Below, one piece after another: positions 34,622-45,656 of a stretch of 64,000 bases of DNA (positions within the stretch are counted from its first letter, which is position 1; every line of letters starts with the position of its first letter). The notes beneath the pieces are model-generated. The model was not told the DNA's origin. It saw only the letters and a list, made by a program, of their open reading frames with translations, and did no database searches. This DNA comes from Melampsora larici-populina 98AG31. Its lineage: Eukaryota; Basidiomycota; Pucciniomycetes; Pucciniales; Melampsoraceae. The stretch lies in assembly GCF_000204055.1 (NCBI RefSeq), contig NW_006768775.1, forward strand, positions 1,198,322-1,262,321, given 5' to 3'. The translations under genes and the position numbers were made by a program.

Positions 34622-37600
34622 ATGGGTCATACACTTTCCCTTCCATCGCCCGTCTCTTCGGAACATCCGGGAGAAAAGCGAGAGTTGTTGACTTCACATA
34701 TCCCATCAGAAGTCCTTTCTATTAGAGGTTCATCGAGAAACCTGTCTACTAGCCTACCTAGCTCTCCATTTAGCATTATCACCGTTACTTCCGACTGCTC
34801 TTTGTCTGATACCTTAGAATCTAGTCCGTTACAATCAAGCCCATTATCTAGACGACTTATCAGTTATCCTACAATGAACCGAATGTCTGAACATTTATCC
34901 AGAGATAATAACAACTTGGAATATAATTCCGACTCCGACAACGTTGACGAAGTATCTCATCGAAGTGAAACCCCTCAAGTCGAAGAAGTCAGGCCGCGGC
35001 AATTGCAGCTTCCAATCCAGAAGAACAGATTTGTGACATGGATCGATCACGGCAGTGAGCTCGATGAACAGCACTATCCTTTATATCCAAACGGCAATAC
35101 TGTGTTTGTGAAGAGAGCAGAAGATCAAATCACCAACTTTTCCACGGGCATGGCGACGATTGCGTGGACTCACACCATGCGAACTGAACACAACGACAAT
35201 TGGACCATCAGAAGATATTATTGCCTCGGTGTTCTTACGTGCTCTGAGAAAGAGTGTCCCTTCGCTGGTTCACCACCGACCGGCTACAAGGCAATCGAGA
35301 AACATCTCGCAAAGTAAGTCGTCTAATTCCTTACTTTGCAAATAATAAGTCACTCACGTATAATTTCTGGTTTTAGGTATCCTTCTTGCACCGTCTCCGG
35401 ATGTCCAGGTCTTGTGAATCACCAGGAGTGTAACGCACGCTGTCGGGTCGACGAGGACACTGTCGATAACTGGTGTTTGCTGCGTCATCAAGGACAACAC
35501 AACCACCGATGGCCAGACGCCAAAAAAGCCGATCCTCTTGCAAAGGAGAAGCTGAAAGAGGCTGTGTTGAATGATCCGAAAAGGGGACCCCTTGCTATGA
35601 AGGTAAGTTTGATACTCATTCTTTTGCCGTTTGAATGCGCACCTGACTGTGAGTCTGTGTCAGGTTGGACGTGCCCATCTTGGTACCCATCCGATTGCTT
35701 CGGTCACAGACTTACATTCGTCTTTTGGCCATACGGACCGCCTGGGGTATTTGCGCCGCGAGATTCTCTGTAAACACGGGTTAATGGACGATAAAAATGA
35801 TAGGGAAGGTAAAGACAAATGGTATACGCAGATCAAGTATTGGTCCAAGTAAGTGAGATCTTATGTTATATACTGATATATATATACTGACCTTTCTTGT
35901 TGGTCCGACAACAGGAAAGGGATGAAGATGGTGTCGATATCTATGGACGACGACGACCATTTCACTTTTCAAACAACGTGGATGGCCGACATGTTAGTCC
36001 TTAAAGAAGAAGACGGCGAGGCATACTCAGGCGGCCTCCTCTCGGATGTGACATACAAGTTTTTTTTAAACGGATACTTGTTAACTACCTCGATGTTCAA
36101 CGAAAAACTCCAGCGCTGGGTCCCCATCCTACTGTCATGGCTAGGAGGTCTGTCTAACTCCCATTACAAGAATCATTTCGCCACACTTTTCAAACAAATC
36201 CAGAAGACCGATTTGTCAGATCGGGAAAAAAGAAGACTGGTCGAACAGGTAGTAGATTTTTCAGCAGCGCAGAAAAATGGCTTCATAGATGCCTACATGG
36301 AGGTGTTCAACGTCCATGATCGAAAAATTGCATTCTTGAAGCTGCATGGATGCGAACAACACTATCAACAAGCAGTCACTCGAATTTCGAAAAATCATAA
36401 GATTGTCAAGGTGAATATGGTGGTAAGTCGAACCCATTTAATCTTAATCTGTCGAATTCTTGCAATCTAACATGTTTGCTATGTTCCATCATTACAGGCT
36501 ACTTGGAAGACTAAATGTAGAGAACTCCTTCTTCCGGACGAACCTGGCCGCGAAGACCTCGAAACTCGATTCAAAGAGTTGCGCCGATTGTTTCCCTTAG
36601 CGAAAAGGTGGATAGACTGGTGGCACGCGGCCGATGTTCAAGCAATGCTCTTCCCGGCGCGCAAACGCATACCTGAGGATGACCCCCCGTTGCCCGAAGA
36701 GGACAGTTCAGAAGACGAGACAGGCAATCGAGATAAGCGACGCAGGCGCCCTGAATTGCCAAAAACAACGAATGCACAAGAATCTTTACATCGTGTTTAT
36801 TACATGCTCTGGTAAGTCTCAATTGGATCTCATTTGATTTCAATCGAATAACCTTTGACAAAGCCTGACTGACATCGTCCTCTGTGGTGCTGGCGGTGTG
36901 TTAGTGATGGCAAGTGTAGTATCATCGAAGGGATGATACAACTCTTTGCCTTTGTCTCTTGCTTAGAGCGCGACTACCAGGCTCGGTTGAAAGGTATTCC
37001 TGTCACTTATGGTTCCAGCAAGGAAACGTGGCAAGAGGTTGTAACCTCTTTAGGCATGGCCAAACCAACCAAACGTCGTTTCGTCGCCAATGACGGCCGT
37101 GCTCCAGACACCACGAAGGAACTCCTCGATTACGACAAATCGAAAGGAAAAAAAGCGTCAAAGAAAAAAGGCCCTGCACGCCCTCAAGGTTCCCAGAACA
37201 TTAATCGAAGCGCTTTAACCACGTATCAGTCTTATACCGCGGGAAGGACTGTGGGATCGCGAAACCGTTGTTGGATGTCGGCCACACTCGAATCATTATA
37301 CGCGCTTTGGGGACCTCTCTGGAGCGACCGTACCCATGTTAATGGAACATCTTTAGTCACTATCATTATCCGACATTTCACTGGGCGATTGGACGTTGAA
37401 TTGAATGAAGGTAAACACCTCGCTGGATTGTTGACCCGAGGCCAGAACATAATTCACAAGGAAATTCAAAAGATCAAACCCGAGTCTTACAAGTCTGACG
37501 AGTTCTGTTCTGCCGATGGCTTCATGGATATGATAGTAGAGCACGCTTACATCAGGCCAATGTTTGCACTCGACGTAACGAAGACCTTGATCTGCCCTTC

Positions 37601-38948
37601 CAACATCCAACATACTCGAAGCACAACTAGATCTATAGCTGTGTTACGGATTTTGCCTTTGATGTTCAGAGAAACTTCCCTTGCGTATGGAGAACTCGAC
37701 ACTTTGCTCCAAGAATGGATCAACGATGTATCATCACCCAACCTGGCTTGGTATGCCGTCAATGTCATCCAAAGACGCTCAAAGGCGACGAAGTCAAAGA
37801 GCCAACAATGCTCGAACAACGTATGAAGATTGAAACTTCATCTTTACCTTTGCACCTCTATTTTCTTTTGGACAACGTCGCCGGGTTAGATTTGAAGGAA
37901 AGAAAACGTTATATGGGCGACGCCAACTGGCCAGCGCGAATCATCATTGGAGTGGCTCAATATCAGTTGATAACACGTGGCTTTTGGGGCGGTAATCACT
38001 ATTGGTGTCAGCTGGTGCGTTCAGTGGAAGGCGTTTTAGGAGTTTGGCATTACGACGAGCTTAAAAACGGAGGTTTTGCCCAGCTGGTCTCCCGCGACGT
38101 GGACACTATTGCTGGGTGTATTCCGGAAACCAGCTGGACGTGCTACATGCGGATTCCTTTTGAACCTGAAAAAACCAAGATCAAGCATTCACTTATTGAA
38201 ATGATGAACAAGTTTCCTAACCAGCACTTCAGGATCCCTTTCTCAATGCCGACCAACACCTCACCTTTCGGAGGAGGGCTTCCCTCAGCTGAAGAGCCGA
38301 TTGAATCCCCTTTAAGTACCTCCATCTTGCCCGATGGAGGTACAATGGACCTTGGTACTAACATGGACATCTCACCACGTCAACTTTCAAATGCGGGACA
38401 CGAAATTGATCATAATCAAATGAATGAAGACCTTCTCTACGGGAATCTACACCGTTGCATTGAGGATGACATCATAGGGACCGAGGAGGCCGCCGCCAAC
38501 GTTGATGAAGATGCGCTTTCTCAACATTCTTCTGAGAAAGCTTCTGATTCTGAGGAACTCGGGCCACCTTTGAACGCTGTGAAATTCAAGATCAAGTTGG
38601 CGGTCCCCAAGGTTGATCATGTGAAAGAGGAATTTGTTCCACCTCGTAAGTCACTTACCTCTTAGCAGCGTCCATCAACTGCTGGCACTGACTGAGTCTT
38701 TCAATGCCGCAGGTACCCAAAGCGCTCGCCAGGCTAAGTCTGTTCCCTTGAAAGCGGACCACAGCGCAGGTAAAAGGAAGGCTCCCGCTGCTAAGTCTAA
38801 CGTGGACAACGCTTCAGCAGCAGCAAAACGAAAGGCATCGGCAGAAAAGCGAAGGGCAACGGCTGAGAAGCGCAAGGCTGCAGCTGCGGAGGGCCGCAAG
38901 GCTGCAGCTGAGAAGCGCATGCGGCTTAAGAAGTTGCGGGAGGAGTAA
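34622..38948 (+). CDS. MULE transposase fused to a GCM-like zinc domain and a USP-like peptidase region; apparent frameshift
   Basis: Exons: 34622-35313, 35377-35602, 35664-35848, 35915-36422, 36498-36811, 36905-38645 (frame changes inside), 38713-38948. Residues 1 to about 185 are Ser-rich. At about 195-285 a Cys/His domain ends in RHQGQHNHRW, like the WRKY-GCM1 zinc folds of MULE proteins. The transposase core has Asp412 in LSDVTYKF, Asp482 in VDFSAAQ, the CxxH motif Cys514-His517 and Glu632 in NAQESLHR. A USP (C19)-like region follows: Cys codon 37269-37271 in RNRCWMSATLESL, CxxC in LVCRQC, His codon 37997-37999 in GNHYWCQLV, and Asp at 38054-38056 in WHYDE. Between 37690 and 37740 the frame shifts by -1, so the two halves lie in different frames; no credible intron bridges them. 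The last exon is an Ala/Lys/Arg-rich tail. The transposase call is firm; peptidase activity is inference. Confidence 0.85.
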
Positions 38949-39286
38949 TAATGGTGTTTACTTTTTGGATTTTTTTACTTTTATTCTTTTTCCTTTGGTT
39001 TTGTGGCTTATAAAGTTGTTGTCTACAAACCCCAAATACATGTTGGCTATAAAAGTGTTGACTACAAACCGCAAATACATGTTTTCTGCGCGGTTATCTG
39101 ATGTTTTCATCTCTCAAGTCTGCGTAAACGGTTCGGTGCAAAATTCATTTTAGGCATACCTAAAATTATTTTTGCACGTGAGTTGCTTACACAGACTTTT
39201 ACGGTGTAAAGTTTTCATGTGCAAAAATGAGATTTGGTTGCCTTGTCTTGAATTTTACGCTGTTTTTTTTTACACTGAACCATCCG

Positions 39287-39498
39287 GTGTAAAATATTCA
39301 ATGTAAAAATAAATGTCTCTTCCGGCGAGAAGATTTTTGCACAGTCTTTTCCACACAACTTTTTTTAACACCGAGAAAAAAAAAAAAAAACATGTGTAAA
39401 TTTCTAAGAACCCCCCCCCCCTGTTTGAATTTTACACTGACCCGCTTTTGCACAGAATGATTCGGTGTAAACGGGTCGGTGTAAAATTCCCCCTCCCC
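39287..39498 (-). repeat. Right terminal inverted repeat of the MULE
   Basis: Inverted partner of 33827-34034. The terminal bases read CCCCTCCCC on the plus strand directly before the 9-bp target duplication. Confidence 0.92.
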
Positions 39499-39507
39499 AT
39501 TCTTTAA

Positions 39508-39949
39508 CCACTCTCATTTCCTCGCCACAAAATTTCAACAAAATTCAAGTAGAAGGAAAAGAAAAAGCATGCAATACAATTATTACAAGATCAAAAAAGG
39601 ATCTGTTGAACAAAAAATCCTATAAACAGAAAAGATGTAGTCGTCATAGTAAAGATACAATTTTACAAGAGAAAGACTCCCTTTTAGAACTGGAGACATT
39701 CATTTTACATTTTTATTATTTGTCCTCTTTAAACTAGTTTTCAATCGAAGTGAAATCTCACTCAAATTCTTCCTAATCCGAAACCTGTTTAAAAAAAACA
39801 GAAACCAAAATTGACCCAATCCAAAACAGAAAAAAAAACAGAAACAGAGCACAAAACACAGAACAAAAAAGATAAATGAATAAAGCAGGTCGTAGTTAAT
39901 GGGAAAAAAGAGAATCAAAGTTTCTTTTAGAATCATTTCTGATTGATGA
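39508..39949. other. Flank between the MULE and the Ser-rich gene
   Basis: A-rich on the plus strand, probably the 3' untranslated region of the minus-strand gene that ends at 39950. No gene is seen. Confidence 0.4.
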
Positions 39950-40902
39950 TTAAAAACGAGAAGGGATCATAAGAAAATTAGGATCATAATTGATGCGGTA
40001 CCTATGTTGATCAACAAGTGAAGAATCATCTCCAACCGGTATAGACAAAACGATCGAAGGAATCGAAATCGAAGTAGTATTAGTTGTACCAACTGAAGAT
40101 GATCGAGCTCTACTTTTAGTTAAAATCGATCCTTCTGCTTCATCATCGCTATCATCTTCAAAAATCGATCTTGGTAAACATTCAATCTCAGTTTGATAAT
40201 CTAATAATGAACTTGTTTCTGATTTGGTATCATCTTCAAAATAACTTTGTAACTCAAGACTCAGATTTGATCTTTCTCTTGTCACAAGACTTGCTCCTAA
40301 TGTAGGTGAACCTTTTTCTGATTCCAAATCTTTTTGATCTGGTATAAAAACTTGTTGAAGACTTGATTTACATTGAGGTTTTTCGATCTCTTCGATTGGT
40401 GGATTAGGTCCAATAAGTAATGAAGCACCTGTTACGAGCTTTTGATCTTTCTCTTCATAACTTGAAAGGCTGAACATTACTTGGATAGAAGAATGGCATC
40501 CATGATGTTGAGAATCGATAAGTTTAGGTGAGTCATGTAAAATTTGACTATCAATTGCAAATGTAGGAGTGCCAGTAGACGGTTGAGATTGTGGAGTTCC
40601 ATACGAGTAAACTGGATCATATGATGAATCTAAAGGTCTGCAAGTACCATAAATTGAAACTCTAGAAGGTTCACGTCCTTGATGAATGAAACTCCTAGTT
40701 CTTTGAGGTTTAGGTGTAGATTCGATAGAGGAATTCGAAGAGCTCTAAAAATCATATCATCATTAGTCAGAAGTTGATCAGATAATCTAATCATTCAAGT
40801 TTTACTCACACTTATACTAGAAGGTGTTGATTTTCTAGATCGGTTCTTACGAGTGAGTTTTGACCAAAAGGGACCATTGAAGACGAATCCTATGTATGAC
40901 AT
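39950..40902 (-). CDS. Ser-rich protein of unknown function
   Basis: Two exons on the minus strand, 40902-40810 and 40744-39950, joined in phase 0; 295 residues. The first exon begins MSYIGFVFNGPFWSKLTRKN and is strongly basic. The second is rich in Ser, Thr, Pro, Gln and acidic residues, with SIYGTCRPLDSSYDP and an acidic cluster (FEDDSDDEAEG). No signal peptide, helix bundle or enzyme motif is seen. The FWSKLTRKNRSRKS start followed by disorder suggests a regulatory or structural adaptor, but I do not recognise the family. TATA-like DNA lies about 45 bases upstream (40947-40956). Confidence 0.6.
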
Positions 40903-42186
40903 ATCTTTTCAAGACAAGAAGAATGCAAGAAATAATGTTTAAAAGGTATATATAAACTTTTGAATATTGTTGAGCTTCAGTTGCAAAAAAAAATTGGGAG
41001 TAGGAAATATGGGATGAAGTTGAAAAGAGGATTTTAATGAATTTACGAAGAGGTCAAGATAGAAAATTATGAATCAAAGATAAGAGATCAGGAGGTCTTG
41101 ACTTCACCACTGCCACCATGAATCAAGTCTGAGTATTTATAATCTCCATCGATTTTAAAAACCCCGACCAAGTTTGATTGAACGAGTCGGAACCAGAATT
41201 CGGTAAGGAAAGGATGAATGTTAGGATTGTGAAAGCATGGACACTTAAAATCCAAAGTTAAACTACTAAAAGATCATTAGTTTGTCTATTGAATGGCAGC
41301 AGATTATGAGACCAAGGGATCAGTGCGACAGATATAATTATGACAAGATGTCAAAGAATCGGGCTTCGACCGTTCATGAAGGTCTATGATGATCTTCCAC
41401 ACCAAAACATGCATTTTAGATCAGGTCAAAAAACAAACTATCCAACGCATCCACTCTGCTGCAAACAACCGAAAGAAGTGCTGCATATGAAAACACATAC
41501 TTATGTCAAAATATAGCTTGAGTGGTTAGCTTGACGCAAGAGGAATATACACGTGTAGTAGTTCGCTTTCTCCCCGAAAGCTAAAAGAATGCTAAAAGAT
41601 GCCAAACATGCGAAAGCGCACAAGTAAAAAAGAATCCAATCCAAGACTAACCTTGAAGTGATCTAGAGCAGTCATTGTCATTCTCCAACCATCGGGTTAT
41701 GGTCGACTCTGAGTATGTACATACCTGTAAAGAAGACGTGACCGTTGCAGTTGATCAACTTGTATAATGCAGGTATTTCTCTTATTTTGTAGCAATTGAC
41801 TCTACTGCAAACTGTAATCCGTTTAATTCGATAGTGTGGGATGCAGGAGAGATCAAGATTAAGACCTATGACGAAATATGCTTGAAAGTGCTACGTATGT
41901 TCAATATTTGAGATGTTGAATGGTGAAAGGGAAAAAAGTAAAAGAAACACATAATTTTGAAGAAATCAAATGTAAGCTTAAATTCTGATACACATTAGAA
42001 ATCTAATTTCTTTATCACTCAAAGAAAAACAAATTTGAAAGAATAGCTTTCTACAACATAATCTATAAATCAACCAAAAAGGTGAGGGATGGAAAACTAA
42101 TCTTGATACTTTATTTTAATTGCAACAACTCAACTCAAACCAATCTTGCACCTTACATAAAAGTATCTGAACATCAATTTGAGGAT
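40903..42186. other. Intergenic region between the Ser-rich gene and the ZPR1 3' end
   Basis: It holds the promoter of the minus-strand Ser-rich gene (to about 41200) and the 3' flank of ZPR1. No open frame or RNA gene is supported. Confidence 0.45.
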
Positions 42187-43756
42187 TTAATAATCTTCAG
42201 TCTTCATGTCACTTAATCCTAATTCATCATCTTGTTCTGCCGTGCGTGTATATTCTACCTTTGTTAATTCTGGATCTGGATCTGGTGCATAGATATTTTG
42301 GATATACGAGTTTGATAATGGATCATCAATGATGACTGTGTAAGGCAGTTCAGCATCTATAACCTATTGATTTTGCGAAAAAAAAGACAAGATTAAGATC
42401 CTAACAGTTTCAAAAATATCAATTGAAGGAAAGTTTCGACTCACCTGTTTCAATTTAGCCAAAAAGGATTCCATATTTGACTTATTCGCATTGGGCGCAG
42501 ACGAGTCAGCTGTTACGTTGACAGAAGCTGAATCACCTCTTGCAAAGACCTTTTGATCGAGTTCTTCATAAACTTGATTTAGTAATCCTTCAAGAGTCGT
42601 AAACCTCCCACCTAATGTACCTGGATTGAGATGTAAATCAATCTCTGGTAATGATAATGATGCACTCTCGCTCTTCAAAATATCACGACTTAAATCTTCT
42701 TTATCTTTAACATTTAAAGTGAGTCGAGTGCCTAAAGGAGAGATAGCACCTCCTGATTTGATTTCGTTATCTTTATATCCACAAGAATGACAATTGGTTG
42801 ACATTAAGATGACTTCTTTGAAATGAGGAATCGAGATAGGTTTCATATAAGTTTCAAGAGTCTTCCCACATGAAGTACAGGTGGAAGGGAATGAGTAAAC
42901 TTCTTCAGGTTTCTCAACCTCATAATCGTCCGTTAGTGTCGTCTCAGGTAAAGGTTGATCTGCATCGGGTAGTAAGCCAAGTTCCATGTTTTGTTGAGCA
43001 GTTCGATTAAACTCGCGTTTCGACCATTTCGGATCACTTAAACCTCCGATAGCTTCAATAAAACTATTCCCACTAGGATCTTCAAGTTGAACAGTCACAG
43101 GTTCAGCATCAGGACCAATGATTCGTTGTAATTTTTCGAGTAAAGCTTCAATCTTTTCATAAACGATCGGTTCAGTGTGTTGACGAACCGGCTGATTTAA
43201 ACTTAAATCGTCAATACAATCCTTAATCAATCCTTCTACTGTTGTCATCTTTCCTTTTCCTTTTGGTATTTCAAGTTCAAGTTCTGGTAGTTTCACAACA
43301 CAATGTTCAGATTTAATAATCGAACGATTTAAATCTGCTGCTGAACAAAGTTGTTTGACTGTATAAGTTGATCCACGTGGTTGGATTTGACCAGCTGATT
43401 GAATTGAATTATTCGAGTTGTGACAATGTGGACATTTGAAGGAAACGATAATCACTTCTCGAAAAAATGGAATTGACGTTAACAACATTCGAGTCATACC
43501 CTACAGTGCAATCATATTAGCAATCATTTTCCTGAAGATTATAAAAACCATATCGATGATCTTGAAAGCTTACATTCTTGCCACAGTCCATACAAAGACT
43601 TTCGATTGAATCTACACCTTCTACATGTTCTTCATTTCCATTTCCATCATCGTCATCCTGAACTGAATCCTCATGAGCTTGAATAGCTTCAGCAGTTTCT
43701 CCGATCGGTGCGAAATGGTTTTCAGGTTTAGGAACTTCTTCTGGTGTGATAGACAT
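42187..43756 (-). CDS. ZPR1: Zinc finger protein ZPR1
   Basis: Three exons on the minus strand: 43756-43574, 43500-42445, 42363-42187; 471 residues, all junctions phase 0. The protein has the two ZPR1 modules: finger 1 with CMDCGKN, then [20 protein letters not shown] and CPHC; finger 2 with [15 protein letters not shown], then [17 protein letters not shown]. Each finger is followed by a beta-rich domain ([32 protein letters not shown]). The C-terminus has the family motif [18 protein letters not shown]. Length is normal for fungal ZPR1. In yeast and animals ZPR1 binds eEF1A and helps it fold, and shuttles between cytoplasm and nucleus. The upstream region (43757-45047) probably serves both this gene and the divergent gene at 45048. 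Confidence 0.96.
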
Positions 43757-45047
43757 TTTATGACTTCGTTTCTGATGGTTTTTTAGAATTCCAAATTGGT
43801 CAACAAGCTTTTTACAAGAATTTGGACTTTCGATCCGGTTACTCGGGATCCGATAAATGTACTGTCACATAACCTGTCACATAGCTTTCACTCTTAAACA
43901 CCTTGCTTGAACCTGGCACTCAGTCTTTCAATACAACACAAAGCTACTTGTTATCCGGTGCCATCAGCTTTGTCTTTCTTGATCCGATAAGTTCAGGAAA
44001 TTTGGACATGATGGAATTCAAACTTCTTCTAATCGGCTTCAGAGACTGCCAATTGGAAAGATCCAATCCGATTGCCGTGTCTAATTTATCAACCCAAGAG
44101 ATTCAACGGCGGTCAATCGGTCGCAGCTGGGAGACCACAACTTGCGCGGGTTTTTTCGTGGAGAGACTCAATAAGTTCGGGTAGATTGGTTTCAAGCAAG
44201 CCGGCTTTTTGGGATTATCCATGTTGTGCTTAACAGTGCGTTTTGGAGTCTCTGGGGACTGGTTGAAGAAGTTGCGTCTGTTCTTGTCTCATGGCTTTAC
44301 TCATGAGGATATTATGGAAAGTACAAAGTATGGAAATATTTGAAGAAAGTCACCAGCTGCGGTAGAAGTTCGGCGCCTTTGTATTCTGTTTGCCTGAGAA
44401 GCTATTGAATGTTGCTTGAAAGAGATTAAAAAATTCTACAAACAAGGATTGTTGATCAAAGTCCTCCAAAGATCAAACCAAGTGATTGCAGGACTTTATG
44501 GATAAAGAGTCCGGAGATGATGATTGTTTTTGGCCTTTGAACTAGTGATACAACATATATTTGATAACTCAGAGACATCACCTGAGGCTGAACATATGCA
44601 GGCTGAACTTTTTCCAGAAGACTGTTTCCCTTTGAAGTGATTGTCAAAGATACAACCACTGCTGATGTTTTTTTATCAAATTGAAATGTGCTCGTTGAAA
44701 AACAACAGCATCAAGAACTTTGGTTTGGAGTTACAGATTAAAAATTTGTCAAGTTCAACAAGTTCAACCAAAAGACCTGGTCTTCGATACTTGGATAGAT
44801 ATTGTGAAAGGGACTTTATATATGACCCGTTCATGGTAGCAGTGTATTAAATTTTATGCTACATTCGAAAAAGCTGATCAGATCACGATCAGCAAGAGAC
44901 GGGGGATTTAAACTTTTCCTTCAGGCCAAGAGCTGTCGTATCCTTTCATCACCTCTACCATCTCAAAACTTGATAGTCTTTTCAAACTTTACCTTTATCT
45001 TTACCTTTACATTCCCATTATCCAAATAGTCCACTCTTCTTTTCATC
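43757..45047. other. Divergent intergenic region between ZPR1 and the small membrane protein gene
   Basis: No supported gene. It should contain both promoters. Open frames at 43903-44184 and 44641-44850 lack family features. Confidence 0.45.
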
Positions 45048-45656
45048 ATGAATCCTTCACCACTCCACCATAAGCTCTTTGAAACCTTCTTGATTTCTGT
45101 TTTACCAATAATTCTACTTTGTGTGATCGCTCGCCTACTCTTCCCAAAAAAATTCCAATCAGTAGTCATAATTGGTGTTCTGATCTTAACTTTTTTACCT
45201 TCAGAAGGCTCTTTCATAGCAATTCTACTTCTTCTCATAATCTGTGTTATCCTTATTGGATTCTTAGCTGTCTATTCCTTCTCGAATCAAAACGATGAGG
45301 AGTTTGATGATGATCTCTATGACTTGCTTCATTTATCTATTCCTCTTATCATTGTGACTCCTCCTAGTGAACCTCATCTTACAAATTTACCTCCTCAATA
45401 TAAAGAACAAGATGCAAACTTTCTTATGGTTCTTCTTAGATCTGGACGTCGCAGAAGACGCAATGGGAATTCTAGATCTAGATCTCGGTCTTCAAATAGT
45501 ATGTCCTCTATTCTTACTTGTTATCTGTTGCTCTTTTTGCTAATGATTAATAATTTGATTCTAGGACGTAAAGGAGCAAGATGGATGGCTTTGTTTCTCA
45601 AAAGACTTTCGGATACGTCATTTCATGAATTGTGCTTTGTTTGGAGCTTTTCTTGA
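45048..45656 (+). CDS. Small membrane protein of unknown function
   Basis: Two exons, 45048-45498 and 45565-45656, joined in phase; 180 residues. Hydrophobic helices span about 12-32, 39-51 and 56-80. They are followed by an acidic DDDLYD segment, a Pro-rich stretch and a strongly basic Arg/Ser cluster (RSGRRRRRNGNSRSRSRSS). The GTATGT donor at 45499 falls right after the Arg/Ser cluster, and the last exon adds RKGARWMALFLKRL. No family is recognised. The arginine-rich cytoplasmic tail may bind nucleic acid, membrane lipid or 14-3-3 proteins, but this is speculation. Confidence 0.55.
   Translation: MNPSPLHHKLFETFLISVLPIILLCVIARLLFPKKFQSVVIIGVLILTFLPSEGSFIAILLLLIICVILIGFLAVYSFSNQNDEEFDDDLYDLLHLSIPLIIVTPPSEPHLTNLPPQYKEQDANFLMVLLRSGRRRRRNGNSRSRSRSSNSMSSILTCYLLLFLLMINNLILGRKGARWMALFLKRLSDTSFHELCFVWSFS

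Larger units (their letters stand above)
33827..39498 (+). mobile_element. Complete MULE-type DNA transposon with long terminal inverted repeats and 9-bp target duplication
   Basis: The 5672-bp element is bounded by ATTCTTTAA at 33818-33826 and 39499-39507, a 9-bp target duplication. Its ends are inverted repeats of about 210 bp, beginning GGGGTAGGAGATTTTTACAC on the left and GGGGAGGGGGAATTTTACAC on the right (read inward). The 9-bp duplication and long inverted repeats are marks of Mutator-like elements. Inside is one gene (34622-38948) coding for a GCM-like zinc domain, a MULE-type transposase and a USP-like peptidase region. Terminal DNA is packed with TTTACAC/GTGTAAA motifs. Confidence 0.94.

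Noticed and set aside
41505..41595. tRNA-like sequence with GAGTGGTTAGC (A-box-like) and TAGTTCGC (weak B-box-like)
   Set aside because: No acceptor stem pairing and no proper B box; the four-arm fold cannot be formed.
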